Shown: positions 33,175 through 41,530 of the stretch, in pieces | How the letters are laid out: each line of letters starts with the position of its first letter | How positions within the stretch are numbered: the stretch's first letter is position 1 | Origin: Crassaminicella profunda | Lineage (GTDB): Bacteria; Bacillota; Clostridia; Peptostreptococcales; Thermotaleaceae | Direction: 5' to 3' | Assembly: GCF_019884785.1 (NCBI RefSeq) | Contig: NZ_CP082326.1 | Location: 3,465,355-3,529,354, forward strand | DNA: 64,000 bases | The notes under the pieces: generated by a model | The model's input: the letters and a program-made list of their open reading frames with translations, nothing else | What the model was told of the DNA's origin: nothing | Database searches by the model: none | Made by a program: the position numbers and the translations under genes

Positions 33175-35037
33175 ATGGAACATTGTACAATTTCATACAA
33201 TTCTTTGCTGATTATTGTATTACTAGCAGCATTTGTACCATTTGTTATTAAAAAATTAAAATGGTTGCCCATTCCCATTGTTGTAGGAGAAGTCATTGCA
33301 GGAATGATTATTGGTAAAAGTGGTTTTAATCTCATAGATGAATCCTCTTGGTTAAGCTTTCTTTATACCTTTGGATTTGCCTTTTTAATGTTTTTATCCG
33401 GACTAGAAATTGATTTTGATTTGATCAAATCTTCTGGAAAGAAATCTAATGAAAAATATCATGAAAAACCAGTTACGCTAGCAGTTGTTTTGTTCCTAGG
33501 CACAATTATTTTAGGCTATATCATCGCTTATCTTTTGAAGGAATTTGGTTTTATTATCAACGTTCCTTTGATTACTTTAATTTTTAGCACTACCTCTTTA
33601 GGAATCGTAGTTCCTACTTTAAAAGAAAAGTATCTTTTAAACAATGAATACGGTCAAACTATATTGTTAGGTTCATTAATAGCTGATTTTGCAACCATGG
33701 TTTTAGTAACCATATATATTTCTTTCTACACTTGTGCAGCAACTTATAAAGTATTTTTAGTACTTTTATTATTTGTAGCCTTTTTTGTTCTTTACAAAAT
33801 GGGACTAAAAATTGCAGGAAAAAAAATTATACAAGATCTTGCTCATGCTACATCACAAATAAAGGTTCGAGGTGCTTTTGCCCTCATATTGATTTTTATT
33901 GCATTGGCGCAAAGACTGGGGACAGAAATTATATTAGGAACCTTCTTAGCAGGTTTAATTGTTTCCTTGTTGGATTCTAGAGAATCCTCCCAATTGTCTT
34001 TAAAATTAGATGCCATTGGTTATGGTTTTTTTATCCCTATATTTTTTATTATGGTAGGGGCCAATTTTGATATTCGATCTGTAATCAATAATCCTAAGTC
34101 CATTATTCTACTTCCAGCACTATTGCTTTCTGTTTATGCTGTAAAAATAATTCCTTCTTTGATTTTAAAAGTAAAATTTTCTATGAAGGAATCTATTGCT
34201 GCTGGGTTTTTATTATCTTCTAGATTAAGTTTGATTATTGCCACTAGTGCCATTGGACTAAAGCTTAACATTATTAGTGAAGAAACTAATGGAGCGATTC
34301 TCCTTGTAGCTATTCTTACTTGTACATTATCACCTATATTATTTAATAAATTATCTCCAGTTTGTACTGTTTGTAATAAGAAAAGTATTTATATGGTAGG
34401 GGTAAAGCAAAAGACTCTGCTTTTAGCTAAAAGACTTCAAAAATCTGGCATAGATATTACTTTTATCACCCATAATCCAGAAAAATATGAAAAAACCCTT
34501 AAACAAGGTTACAAGGTATATTTAGGAGATACATTAGATATTGATTTTCTTAAAACAACAGGTATACAAGATGCAAAAAGTGTCATTATCTACAAATCTT
34601 CTGATGATCTTAATAATGAAATTTGTAAAATTTGTAAAGAACTACTACAAATAGAAAATGTTCTTCTACTTACAAATAGTCAAGAAAATCTCTTAAAAGA
34701 AAATAACTATGGTGCAACGATCATCTCCCCTGAATTTGCTACTGTATTTATGGCAGAAAATTTGATTTTACATCCAAAAGCCTTTACTCTTTTATTTGAA
34801 GAAGAGGACGACGATTTTTGTATGGCAGAAATTCAGCTTAAAAATCCAAGTTATTTTGATTACCCCGTAAGACAATTACGATTACCTGGAGATTGTTTGA
34901 TTCTATCTATCATTAGAAAAGGTGTGAAAATTATTCCTCATGGAAACAATATTTTAAGAGAGGGAGATTTGATTATGCTATTAGGATCTAAAGAAAATAT
35001 GAAAGAGACAGAATTACTATTAGAAACTAATACATAA
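33175..35037 (+). CDS. Kef-type monovalent cation/H+ antiporter (CPA2) with TrkA-N and TrkA-C domains
   Basis: 620 residues. About twelve membrane helices of the Na+/H+ exchanger (CPA2) fold come first, with GEVIAGMIIGKSGF, LMFLSGLEIDF and the ETIILGTFLAGLIVS-type segment carrying ion-binding residues. From about residue 400 there is a TrkA-N/RCK nucleotide-binding domain and a short TrkA-C domain (DYPVRQLRLPGDCLILSI). Such proteins exchange K+ or Na+ for H+ under NAD(H)- or nucleotide-control. The true start is ATG 33175, behind AAAGGAGGG; the frame is open from 33097 but the extra residues look non-native. A perfect stem terminator follows. Confidence 0.92.
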   Translation: MEHCTISYNSLLIIVLLAAFVPFVIKKLKWLPIPIVVGEVIAGMIIGKSGFNLIDESSWLSFLYTFGFAFLMFLSGLEIDFDLIKSSGKKSNEKYHEKPVTLAVVLFLGTIILGYIIAYLLKEFGFIINVPLITLIFSTTSLGIVVPTLKEKYLLNNEYGQTILLGSLIADFATMVLVTIYISFYTCAATYKVFLVLLLFVAFFVLYKMGLKIAGKKIIQDLAHATSQIKVRGAFALILIFIALAQRLGTEIILGTFLAGLIVSLLDSRESSQLSLKLDAIGYGFFIPIFFIMVGANFDIRSVINNPKSIILLPALLLSVYAVKIIPSLILKVKFSMKESIAAGFLLSSRLSLIIATSAIGLKLNIISEETNGAILLVAILTCTLSPILFNKLSPVCTVCNKKSIYMVGVKQKTLLLAKRLQKSGIDITFITHNPEKYEKTLKQGYKVYLGDTLDIDFLKTTGIQDAKSVIIYKSSDDLNNEICKICKELLQIENVLLLTNSQENLLKENNYGATIISPEFATVFMAENLILHPKAFTLLFEEEDDDFCMAEIQLKNPSYFDYPVRQLRLPGDCLILSIIRKGVKIIPHGNNILREGDLIMLLGSKENMKETELLLETNT

Positions 35038-35063
35038 AAAGGATAGGCCAATGCCTATCCTTT
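35038..35063. terminator. Bidirectional terminator between convergent genes
   Basis: AAAGGATAGGC and GCCTATCCTTT pair perfectly around CAAT. It serves the antiporter gene and probably also the nucleotidase gene that ends at 35073. Confidence 0.85.
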
Positions 35064-35072
35064 AATCTTTTA

Positions 35073-36800
35073 TTAGTTAGCTGGTACTACTAATTGTTGT
35101 CCAGTTACTATAAAGTTTGGATTTTTCAACTCATTCATCTTTGCAAGTTTTTCCCAAGTCATTTTGTATTTTTCTGCGATTTTCCAAAGAACATCTCCTG
35201 ATTTTACAGTGTATGTAGCAGTATTTTTATTTTCTACTTTTGTTTCAGGTACTTTTACTTCTTCTTTAGAAACTTCTGTTTTTGCAATAAATATACTTCT
35301 TCCTTCTTTCTTAGGAGCAACTTCCCCTAATTTCTCCATATAAGCAATTAATGCTTCATCTAATGCACTGTATTCTATTAACACAGGAGCATCTTTAAAC
35401 ATTGTATAGTTATCTCCACCAGCAGCCATAAAATCATTTGTAGCTACTAAATAAGTTCTTTCTAACTCTAATGTTTTTCCATTTACCATTACATCACATA
35501 CTCTATTTCCTACAGGCTTATTTGCATCAATTTTATAAGTCATTCCAGCTACATGTGGATATGCGCCCTTTGGTTCTGGAGCAGAATCTGTTCCATGCTC
35601 TAGAGCTTCTAATATTTGCTTACCAGTTAAATTTTTTGTGACAATATAGTTTCCAAATGGAAGAACTGTAATGATTTCTTCTTTCGTAATTTCACCTTTA
35701 TTGATAGAAGCTCTTATTCCACCACCATTTGTGATAGCTACTTCAGCTTTTGTCAGGTCAATCATAGCATCTGTAATTAAATCACCTAGATTTGTCTCAC
35801 CTGTTCTTACGTCTGCTCTTTCTCCATCTAATACAACACTAGTTTTTCCTACTACTTCACTTAATACTTTCTTTTGACTTTCTTTAATCTCCGTAACAAC
35901 TTTTACAATATCTTGGTCTTCTTTGATATTTGCTGCTTCTTCCTTAGAAAGCAAGCAAGCCTGCTTTGATACTAATTTATTATCAGCAAACTTTAAAGTA
36001 ACTTTTCCAAGATTCTTATCATATTCTCCAGTACTTACAATTAGAGTATTTCCTACTAATTTACCTGTCTCTAGAGTTGTATGACTATGACCATCTACAA
36101 AAACATCTATTCCTTCTACTTCTTTTACTACTTTTTCACTAGTCACCTTACTACTTTCATCTAATCCTATATGTCCTAATGCAACAATTACATCCACTTG
36201 ATCTTTTAATGTTTCAACCATTTTTTTTGCTTCTTTTACAGGATCCGTAAAAGTAATTCCTTCTACATTTTTAGGATGGGTCATATATGCAGTTTCTGGT
36301 GTTGAAAGACCAAATATCCCAAATTTCACCCCATCTACCTCTTTAATCATATAAGGTTTTAGTAAATCTTTTCCATCTTCTTTTTTCACATTTGCAGCTA
36401 AAATCGGGAAATTCGTCATCCCTGCTAATTCAACTAATCGATCTTTTCCATAATCAAAATCATGATTTCCTGCAGTCATTGCATCATAACCCATCTGATT
36501 CATGATTTTTGCAATACTTTCTCCTTTAACTAATGTAGCAATAGTTTGTCCATGGAATGTATCGCCTGCATCTACTACTAACATGTTTGGATTTTTTTCT
36601 TTTTGTTCTTTTATGTATGTAGCAATTTTTGCAAATCCCATTCCTGCATATTTTCCTTCTTCAACTCTTGCATGAGTATCGTTGGTGTGGAATAAAACGA
36701 TTTCCTTTTCAGCAGTAGCATGTACATCTAAAGCAGAAAATTGGAAACATAAAGTAAACACCATTAAAACACTTAATATGATACCGGTTACTTTTTTCAT
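35073..36800 (-). CDS. Secreted 5'-nucleotidase/UshA-type metallophosphatase with LysM domain
   Basis: 575 residues. A signal peptide (IILSVLMVFTLCFQFSALDV, ends near residue 29) precedes a calcineurin-like phosphatase domain with metal motifs HTNDTHARV, VVDAGDTFHG, GNHDFDYG, ALGHIGLDE and DGHSHTTLE. A 5'-nucleotidase C-terminal domain follows with ITNGGGIRASI and FMAAGGDNYTMF. After a linker rich in Val, Lys and Glu comes one LysM domain (TYTVKSGDVLWKIAEKYKMT) that should hold the enzyme in the wall. It hydrolyses extracellular nucleotides, 2',3'-cyclic nucleotides or related phosphates, feeding phosphate and nucleoside uptake. Single gene; strong ribosome site GGGAGG. Confidence 0.95.
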   Translation of the reverse strand: MKKVTGIILSVLMVFTLCFQFSALDVHATAEKEIVLFHTNDTHARVEEGKYAGMGFAKIATYIKEQKEKNPNMLVVDAGDTFHGQTIATLVKGESIAKIMNQMGYDAMTAGNHDFDYGKDRLVELAGMTNFPILAANVKKEDGKDLLKPYMIKEVDGVKFGIFGLSTPETAYMTHPKNVEGITFTDPVKEAKKMVETLKDQVDVIVALGHIGLDESSKVTSEKVVKEVEGIDVFVDGHSHTTLETGKLVGNTLIVSTGEYDKNLGKVTLKFADNKLVSKQACLLSKEEAANIKEDQDIVKVVTEIKESQKKVLSEVVGKTSVVLDGERADVRTGETNLGDLITDAMIDLTKAEVAITNGGGIRASINKGEITKEEIITVLPFGNYIVTKNLTGKQILEALEHGTDSAPEPKGAYPHVAGMTYKIDANKPVGNRVCDVMVNGKTLELERTYLVATNDFMAAGGDNYTMFKDAPVLIEYSALDEALIAYMEKLGEVAPKKEGRSIFIAKTEVSKEEVKVPETKVENKNTATYTVKSGDVLWKIAEKYKMTWEKLAKMNELKNPNFIVTGQQLVVPAN

Positions 36801-37003
36801 TGCATATCCTCCCTTTATAAAATATTATCTACTATTTGATTATACCAAATTTATGCAGAACTTTTTATCTTTTTTCTAAATTTTAGCATATAATATGTAA
36901 ATTTTAAGTTTATCAAAATTTTTAATTTCAACTTCTTCTATATTTTTTACTATTTCCTATATATCATCATAAAATTTATTATATTCAATAAAATCTTCAA
37001 GAC

Positions 37004-37039
37004 AAAAAGAGTATGGCCTACTAAGCCATACTCTTTTTT
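37004..37039. terminator. Bidirectional terminator
   Basis: AAAAGAGTATGGC and GCCATACTCTTTT pair around CTACTAA, with A and T runs on both sides. It ends the stalk-domain gene at 37057 on the minus strand. Confidence 0.85.
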
Positions 37040-37056
37040 GCTAAATATATTAAACC

Positions 37057-38103
37057 CTATTCCTTTACAACAATCTTTTTCGCCCCTGTCATTCCAGGAA
37101 TACTCATAGTCATAACTAAATCATGATAAGCTGTAATCTCCATGCCCTTTTGTAAATCATCTATTGAAATTTCCTTATCCTCTTCTGTAACAATTTTTGT
37201 TTCATCATTGATGATTAACATGACCCCATCGGTCATACTTCCAACAAGGATTTTAGTACTTTTATCATTCATACGAATATCTGTAATCTTTCCATCTAAT
37301 ACGGCTGTACTTTTAAGTACTTGGATTTTTTCAGCTTTTCCAATTGGTGGCAAACTTCTTGTTACTGCTGGTCCATAAAAGGCTCTAATTGTATCTCCTT
37401 CTTTTAAATCTTCTACTGAAATCTCTTTGTTATTAACAGGATTTTGTATTTTTGTATCTTCAGTTATGTTTAAAATAATAGACTCATATCCTTTACCTTT
37501 TTTGATCACTTCAATAAGAATTCTTGTATTGTCATTTATTTTTTGAATCTCAGCAATTTTTCCATCTGTATATAATACTGATTTTTCAATAGCCATCCTT
37601 TTATCCTTAATATGTATGGTACCTGTTTCATCCCTCATAACTTCTAGCCTTAATATATCTGTTACAAATTTTAATGGTATATAGGTTCTCCCATTCTTAA
37701 TTTCTGGTATAGTTCCAAGAGTAACTGGCGCCATCTTTCCAAAAGTATATTGATCTTCTTCAGCCTTAATCATAATCCATTGAGGCCCTTTTATAAGTTC
37801 TATAATTTTCTTTTTACTATCCCATTTTACTTCGTATCCTAAAGTTTCAGAAATTAATCTTAGTGGAATCATAGTAACTCCATTTTCTTTCATATAAACT
37901 TTTGTGTCTTGTGGGTTGAGTCCTTTATCATTTATTACAAGGTTCATATGAAGACCCCCAAAAGAATCTTGTGGCAACCTCAAAGTAGTGATGGGTCCAG
38001 TCACTACTTTATTTGGATTATATTCTGCAAATGCAGGAAACATGCTTGATGCTAATGTCATCCCTATTAATGTTATCCCTATTAATTTTTTTGATTTCAT
38101 CAT
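37057..38103 (-). CDS. Secreted stalk-domain protein (copper amine oxidase N-terminal type)
   Basis: 348 residues from ATG 38103. A signal peptide (KLIGITLIGMTLASSMFPAFA) precedes a copper-amine-oxidase N-terminal-like stalk domain: VYMKENGVTMIPLRLISETL, WDSKKKIIELIKG, then IKNGRTYIPLKFVTDIL. This domain is common in clostridial wall proteins and mediates binding rather than amine oxidation; no oxidase domain is present. The remainder carries two related beta-rich repeats (ITEDTKI...DLKEGDTIRAFYG and INDETKI...DLQKGMEITAYHD). The frame opens 32 codons earlier, but AAAGGAGAG lies just before the tandem ATGs at 38103/38100. Function unknown; possibly wall or glycan binding. Confidence 0.82.
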   Translation of the reverse strand: MMKSKKLIGITLIGMTLASSMFPAFAEYNPNKVVTGPITTLRLPQDSFGGLHMNLVINDKGLNPQDTKVYMKENGVTMIPLRLISETLGYEVKWDSKKKIIELIKGPQWIMIKAEEDQYTFGKMAPVTLGTIPEIKNGRTYIPLKFVTDILRLEVMRDETGTIHIKDKRMAIEKSVLYTDGKIAEIQKINDNTRILIEVIKKGKGYESIILNITEDTKIQNPVNNKEISVEDLKEGDTIRAFYGPAVTRSLPPIGKAEKIQVLKSTAVLDGKITDIRMNDKSTKILVGSMTDGVMLIINDETKIVTEEDKEISIDDLQKGMEITAYHDLVMTMSIPGMTGAKKIVVKE

Positions 38104-38172
38104 AATCTCTCCTTTTGTTTTTCTTTTCATATTATTAGACGAATGTTTATATAAAAAGTTCCCCCTTTTTTT

Positions 38173-38206
38173 ATAAAAAAAAGAGGATGATCTTTCCATC
38201 CTCTTC
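38173..38206 (-). terminator. Terminator of the Na/Pi cotransporter gene
   Basis: AAGAGGATG (38181-38189) and CATCCTCTT (38198-38206) form the stem. On the minus strand eight T follow. Confidence 0.88.
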
Positions 38207-38211
38207 TTGCA

Positions 38212-39840
38212 TTATTTTTCTGTTGTACTCATTACTGCTAAGGCTATATTGGATGCATGGTCTGCTATTCTTTCTAGATTACTAATAATATCTAAAAATA
38301 CAATTCCTGATTTTGCACTACACAGTTGTTTATTCAATCTTTCAATATGGCTAGCTCTAAGAGATTTTTCCATATGGTCAATCTCACCTTCTCTTTCAAG
38401 AATTTTTTTAGCCATATTTAAATCTCCTGTTTTTAACGCATAGATTGCTTGATTGTAAGATTTTACTACACGATCATGCATGAATTTTAATTCTTCTGTC
38501 CCTTTTTCACTAAATTCTAATTTGTTATCTATTCTATAAATCGCCAGTTCTGCCAAATTATCTGCATGATCCCCAACTCTTTCAATATCATTGATTGTAT
38601 TAAATAGTCCATTAACAATTTCATGCTGTTTCGCAGATAAAGAAGTATTGGAAAGTTTAACTAAATATTCTGCAATATCTCTTTCCATGCTATTTATAAT
38701 CTTTTCTATTTTGAAAGTTTCATTGGCTATTTTCTCGCTGTTTTCAAAAAAAGCATTCATTGATTTTTCATAGCTTTCTAAAGCTAAATTTCCCATATTT
38801 AATGTTTCTTTTATCACCTGGATAATAGCAACAGATGGAGTTTCTAACATCCTCTCATCAAGATATTGAATTCCTCTTTGCTCTACTACCTCAAAATCTT
38901 TTAAAGGAAGTACTTTGTTTGCCAATCTTACGAGTATACCTGCAAAAGGCAATAATAATAAAGTATTTGCAATATTAAATAACGTATGGGCATTTGCTAG
39001 CTGCCTAGCTGCATCTGTTGGTGAAAACTGCTTCACAAGGGTAATAGTAATATTCTTAAATAATACCATAAACATTATTGTTCCTAAAATATTAAACATA
39101 AAATGGACAAAAGCAGCTCTTTTGGCCGTTCTATTTGCTCCTATACTTGAAAGCATTGCTGTAACACAAGTTCCTATATTAGTACCGAAAATAATAGGTA
39201 AAGATGCTTCAATAGGAAGTAATCCTTCACTAGCTAATGCAATTAAAATACCGGTAGTAGCACTACTACTCTGTACAACAGCAGTAACAAAAAATCCTGT
39301 AAAAATTGCCATTAACGAATCCGTAAATGTTCCTTTTCCAAAGCTCAGTAGCATGGTTCTAAAACCTTCATACTCTCTTAGGGGCTTTACAGCATGTTTC
39401 ATAAGATCCATACCAATAAATAAGATTCCAAAACCTATAAAAATTTCTGCCATATTTTTCACTTTTTTATTACTTGTAAAAAGCCATACCCCTACACTTA
39501 GTCCTACTACAATAGGTGCAATTGCTGATAACTTCAAAGATGCAATCTGAGCAGTTACAGTTGTTCCAATGTTTGCCCCCATAATAACACCTGTAGCTTG
39601 TACCAAATTCATAATCCCTGCGTTTACAAATCCTACAACCATTACAGTAGTAGCACTACTACTCTGAATAATCATAGTTACCACAGCGCCTACAAGTACA
39701 GCCATAATTCTGTTGTTTGTAAGTACTTCAATAATTTTCTTCATTTTGTCGCCAGCAGATTTCTCTAATCCATCTCCCATAATAGTCATCCCATAAAGAA
39801 ATAAACCTAGTCCTCCAAGCAATTCAAAAAAAATCTTCAT
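38212..39840 (-). CDS. Na+/phosphate cotransporter (NptA type) with C-terminal PhoU-like domain
   Basis: 542 residues. The membrane part has the inverted-repeat signature of the family: QSSSATTVMVVGFVNAG near residue 58 and VVQSSSATTGILIAL later, each followed by GANIGTTVTA or GTNIGTCVTA. These helices bind Na+ and phosphate. From about residue 330 the protein is a soluble helical bundle of PhoU type (NTINDIERVGDHADNLAEL and LDIISNLERIADHASNI, carrying the metal-binding E-x-x-D pattern). It imports phosphate coupled to sodium and senses phosphate status. Two TTAACA repeats eleven bases apart lie upstream, suggesting control by PhoP. Monocistronic with a strong terminator. Confidence 0.95.
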   Translation of the reverse strand: MKIFFELLGGLGLFLYGMTIMGDGLEKSAGDKMKKIIEVLTNNRIMAVLVGAVVTMIIQSSSATTVMVVGFVNAGIMNLVQATGVIMGANIGTTVTAQIASLKLSAIAPIVVGLSVGVWLFTSNKKVKNMAEIFIGFGILFIGMDLMKHAVKPLREYEGFRTMLLSFGKGTFTDSLMAIFTGFFVTAVVQSSSATTGILIALASEGLLPIEASLPIIFGTNIGTCVTAMLSSIGANRTAKRAAFVHFMFNILGTIMFMVLFKNITITLVKQFSPTDAARQLANAHTLFNIANTLLLLPFAGILVRLANKVLPLKDFEVVEQRGIQYLDERMLETPSVAIIQVIKETLNMGNLALESYEKSMNAFFENSEKIANETFKIEKIINSMERDIAEYLVKLSNTSLSAKQHEIVNGLFNTINDIERVGDHADNLAELAIYRIDNKLEFSEKGTEELKFMHDRVVKSYNQAIYALKTGDLNMAKKILEREGEIDHMEKSLRASHIERLNKQLCSAKSGIVFLDIISNLERIADHASNIALAVMSTTEK

Positions 39841-39915
39841 ATGATACCTACCCTCCCAAATTTGCTTACATAATCAATTAACTATTATTAGAATACATTA
39901 TTTTTTTGTTGTTTT

Positions 39916-39941
39916 TGTTAAATTCGTGTTAATTTTATTAA
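39916..39941 (-). promoter_or_regulatory. PhoP-box-like direct repeats upstream of the phosphate transporter
   Basis: On the minus strand TTAACA occurs at 39932-39927 and again at 39921-39916, eleven bases apart, with TTAATA further upstream at 39941-39936. Repeats of TTNACA with 11-base periodicity are the known form of PhoP boxes in Firmicutes. Confidence 0.45.
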
Positions 39942-39981
39942 ATTCGACATTTGTAATATCTACCTTTTGTCAATTTCTTTA

Positions 39982-41079
39982 TCATTTCTTTCTTATTGAC
40001 CTCATAGAACGCCTCTTTATTGTACAAATCATCAACATAATCACTGGTATAAAGAGCTCCAATAAGACAGCATAATAACTCCATATTTCCCCGTTAAATT
40101 CTACAAATCCCATTCTACTCTTAACTAAAATATTAGAATAATTTATTATTAACAAAGAAATTGGCAATATGATCAATCGATAGTTCGTCAAATTAAATAT
40201 GGTTGAAACCCCTTTGCATATAGCCAATACAAGTATGGTATTTTTAAGAAATGCTCCTATCACCCCAATGAGTGCTGCTAATATTTCTAGTCTTTGTATA
40301 AAATTTCCAACATTGATTCCTGAAGCAGCATTGAATACAGGAAAGTATGAAGCTGTAGCAATATCTATCCCTAAAATCAAAATAGTAGTTATTGAAGTAA
40401 TTAATGCAATAATTCCTGAAATGAACAATCCACGCATATAAACTTTATAAGCAGATTTTTTGTTTGTAAAATTTTGAAAAACCATTGCAAGCATTACAAT
40501 CTCTCCAAAGGGAAATGCAAATGCAGAAAAAGTTCCTTTAATAACCGGTTTGATTCCTTTAAATAATATAGGTTCAAAATTATCAAAACTCATCTGTGGT
40601 ATTAATAACATTCCCATAATAAGAATCACACTAATAAAAATCATAACAACAAATTCAGACCACTTTCCGATCACCTCAATACCCGCTTTTACAGCCCATG
40701 CACATAAAATAGCTATGGGAATAATGGCTATTGTTTGGGGAGTTTCTGGTATAGTGGTTTCTGTAATAAATTGTTTAGCATTTATTAAAACTAATGTTGC
40801 TTCTTCAAATGTCCAATAAATATATAAAATACATATGAGCTTTCCTATGAATTTTCCAAAACACAATTGACACATATCAAAAAAATTTTTGTTGGGGAAA
40901 ACTTCATGTAAATGACCAAATACAAAAGCAGTAAATAATGCTATAGCTAAAGCTAAAATAATAGCCAGCCAGAAATCACCTTCAGCAGATAGTGCTACCA
41001 TAAGTACAGTAGATGTTCCCGACATAAAAAGTATTATTATGGATATAGCCTGCTTATCAGAAATCACCTCTTTTTTCAT
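39982..41079 (-). CDS. GerAB-type spore germination permease
   Basis: 365 residues from ATG 41079, with ten membrane helices, the usual size of GerAB/GerKB subunits of the amino-acid/polyamine/organocation superfamily. KQAISIIILFMSGTSTVL at the start and FPFGEIVMLAMVFQN in the middle are family hallmarks. These subunits bind the germinant in receptors made with GerAA and GerAC. No A or C subunit gene lies nearby, so it is an orphan or works with subunits elsewhere. AGGAGG precedes the chosen ATG by nine bases; the open frame extends 25 codons upstream without a site. It is monocistronic. Confidence 0.9.
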   Translation of the reverse strand: MKKEVISDKQAISIIILFMSGTSTVLMVALSAEGDFWLAIILALAIALFTAFVFGHLHEVFPNKNFFDMCQLCFGKFIGKLICILYIYWTFEEATLVLINAKQFITETTIPETPQTIAIIPIAILCAWAVKAGIEVIGKWSEFVVMIFISVILIMGMLLIPQMSFDNFEPILFKGIKPVIKGTFSAFAFPFGEIVMLAMVFQNFTNKKSAYKVYMRGLFISGIIALITSITTILILGIDIATASYFPVFNAASGINVGNFIQRLEILAALIGVIGAFLKNTILVLAICKGVSTIFNLTNYRLIILPISLLIINYSNILVKSRMGFVEFNGEIWSYYAVLLELFIPVIMLMICTIKRRSMRSIRKK

Positions 41080-41262
41080 CCCGTACTTCCTCCTTATTTT
41101 ATATAATACATAAATACTACTATGTATTTTAAACATACATCTAATATATTCCATAGTTTAACCCTATTTCTACTTTTCTATTTTCGTTTATTTGTTAAAA
41201 TAAAAAAGCTGTAGATGAAATCAAAACTTTCAAGAAATTCAGGAATAATATTCCAAACTTTA

Positions 41263-41291
41263 TTGACAGGGTTATCAATTTTGCCTATAAT
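41263..41291 (+). promoter_or_regulatory. Consensus promoter for the NSS transporter transcript
   Basis: Perfect TTGACA (41263-41268), 17-base spacer, perfect TATAAT (41286-41291). Transcription would begin near 41298, leaving an untranslated leader of about 230 bases before the ATG at 41531. Confidence 0.85.
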
Positions 41292-41343
41292 GAAAAAGTC
41301 AACATTAGCATTCTTTCAATAAGTAATATGGTTTAAAAATAAT

Positions 41344-41426
41344 TAGTAGGGTATTTTGTAGTTTTGTAGGTTTTTGATAGAATTGTTTCTAGAATAAGTA
41401 GGATAGGTAGAATAGGTAGAATATAG
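41344..41426 (+). promoter_or_regulatory. Leader with twelve UAG triplets (candidate TRAP-like site)
   Basis: TAG occurs at 41344, 41347, 41359, 41367, 41378, 41390, 41399, 41404, 41408, 41413, 41417 and 41424. Six lie in the last 28 bases (TAGGATAGGTAGAATAGG and on). Chance would give one or two in this length. Binding of TRAP (MtrB) to eleven (G/U)AG triplets controls tryptophan genes in Bacillus. Spacers here are irregular (0 to 9 bases) and often 1 rather than the ideal 2-3, so the match is suggestive only. Confidence 0.45.
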
Positions 41427-41429
41427 CTT

Positions 41430-41492
41430 ACCCCTATAAAGGGTTTTATTTTTGCATACCTTAAACTTTCCTATGGAAAGTTTTTTATTTTT
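41430..41492 (+). terminator. Two leader terminators before the NSS gene
   Basis: First, ACCC...GGGT (41430-41444) followed by TTTATTTTT. Second, AAACTTTCC/GGAAAGTTT (41463-41483), a 9-bp perfect stem with a TAT loop, then TTTATTTTT. Both sit inside the leader, 40 to 100 bases before the start codon, so they should act as attenuators. The upstream GGTAG (41416-41420 region) can pair with CTTACC (41427-41432) and block the first. Confidence 0.65.
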
Positions 41493-41530
41493 AAGAAATT
41501 ATAAGATTTAAAAAGAGGACGGTGATCATC

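Noticed and set aside
38915..39550. Plus-strand open frame of 211 codons
   Set aside because: Antisense to the Na/Pi cotransporter membrane region; no start signal and no recognisable protein.
41298..41530. T-box or glycine riboswitch in the NSS leader
   Set aside because: No T-box AGGGTGGNACCGCG motif and none of the conserved glycine riboswitch strings were found.
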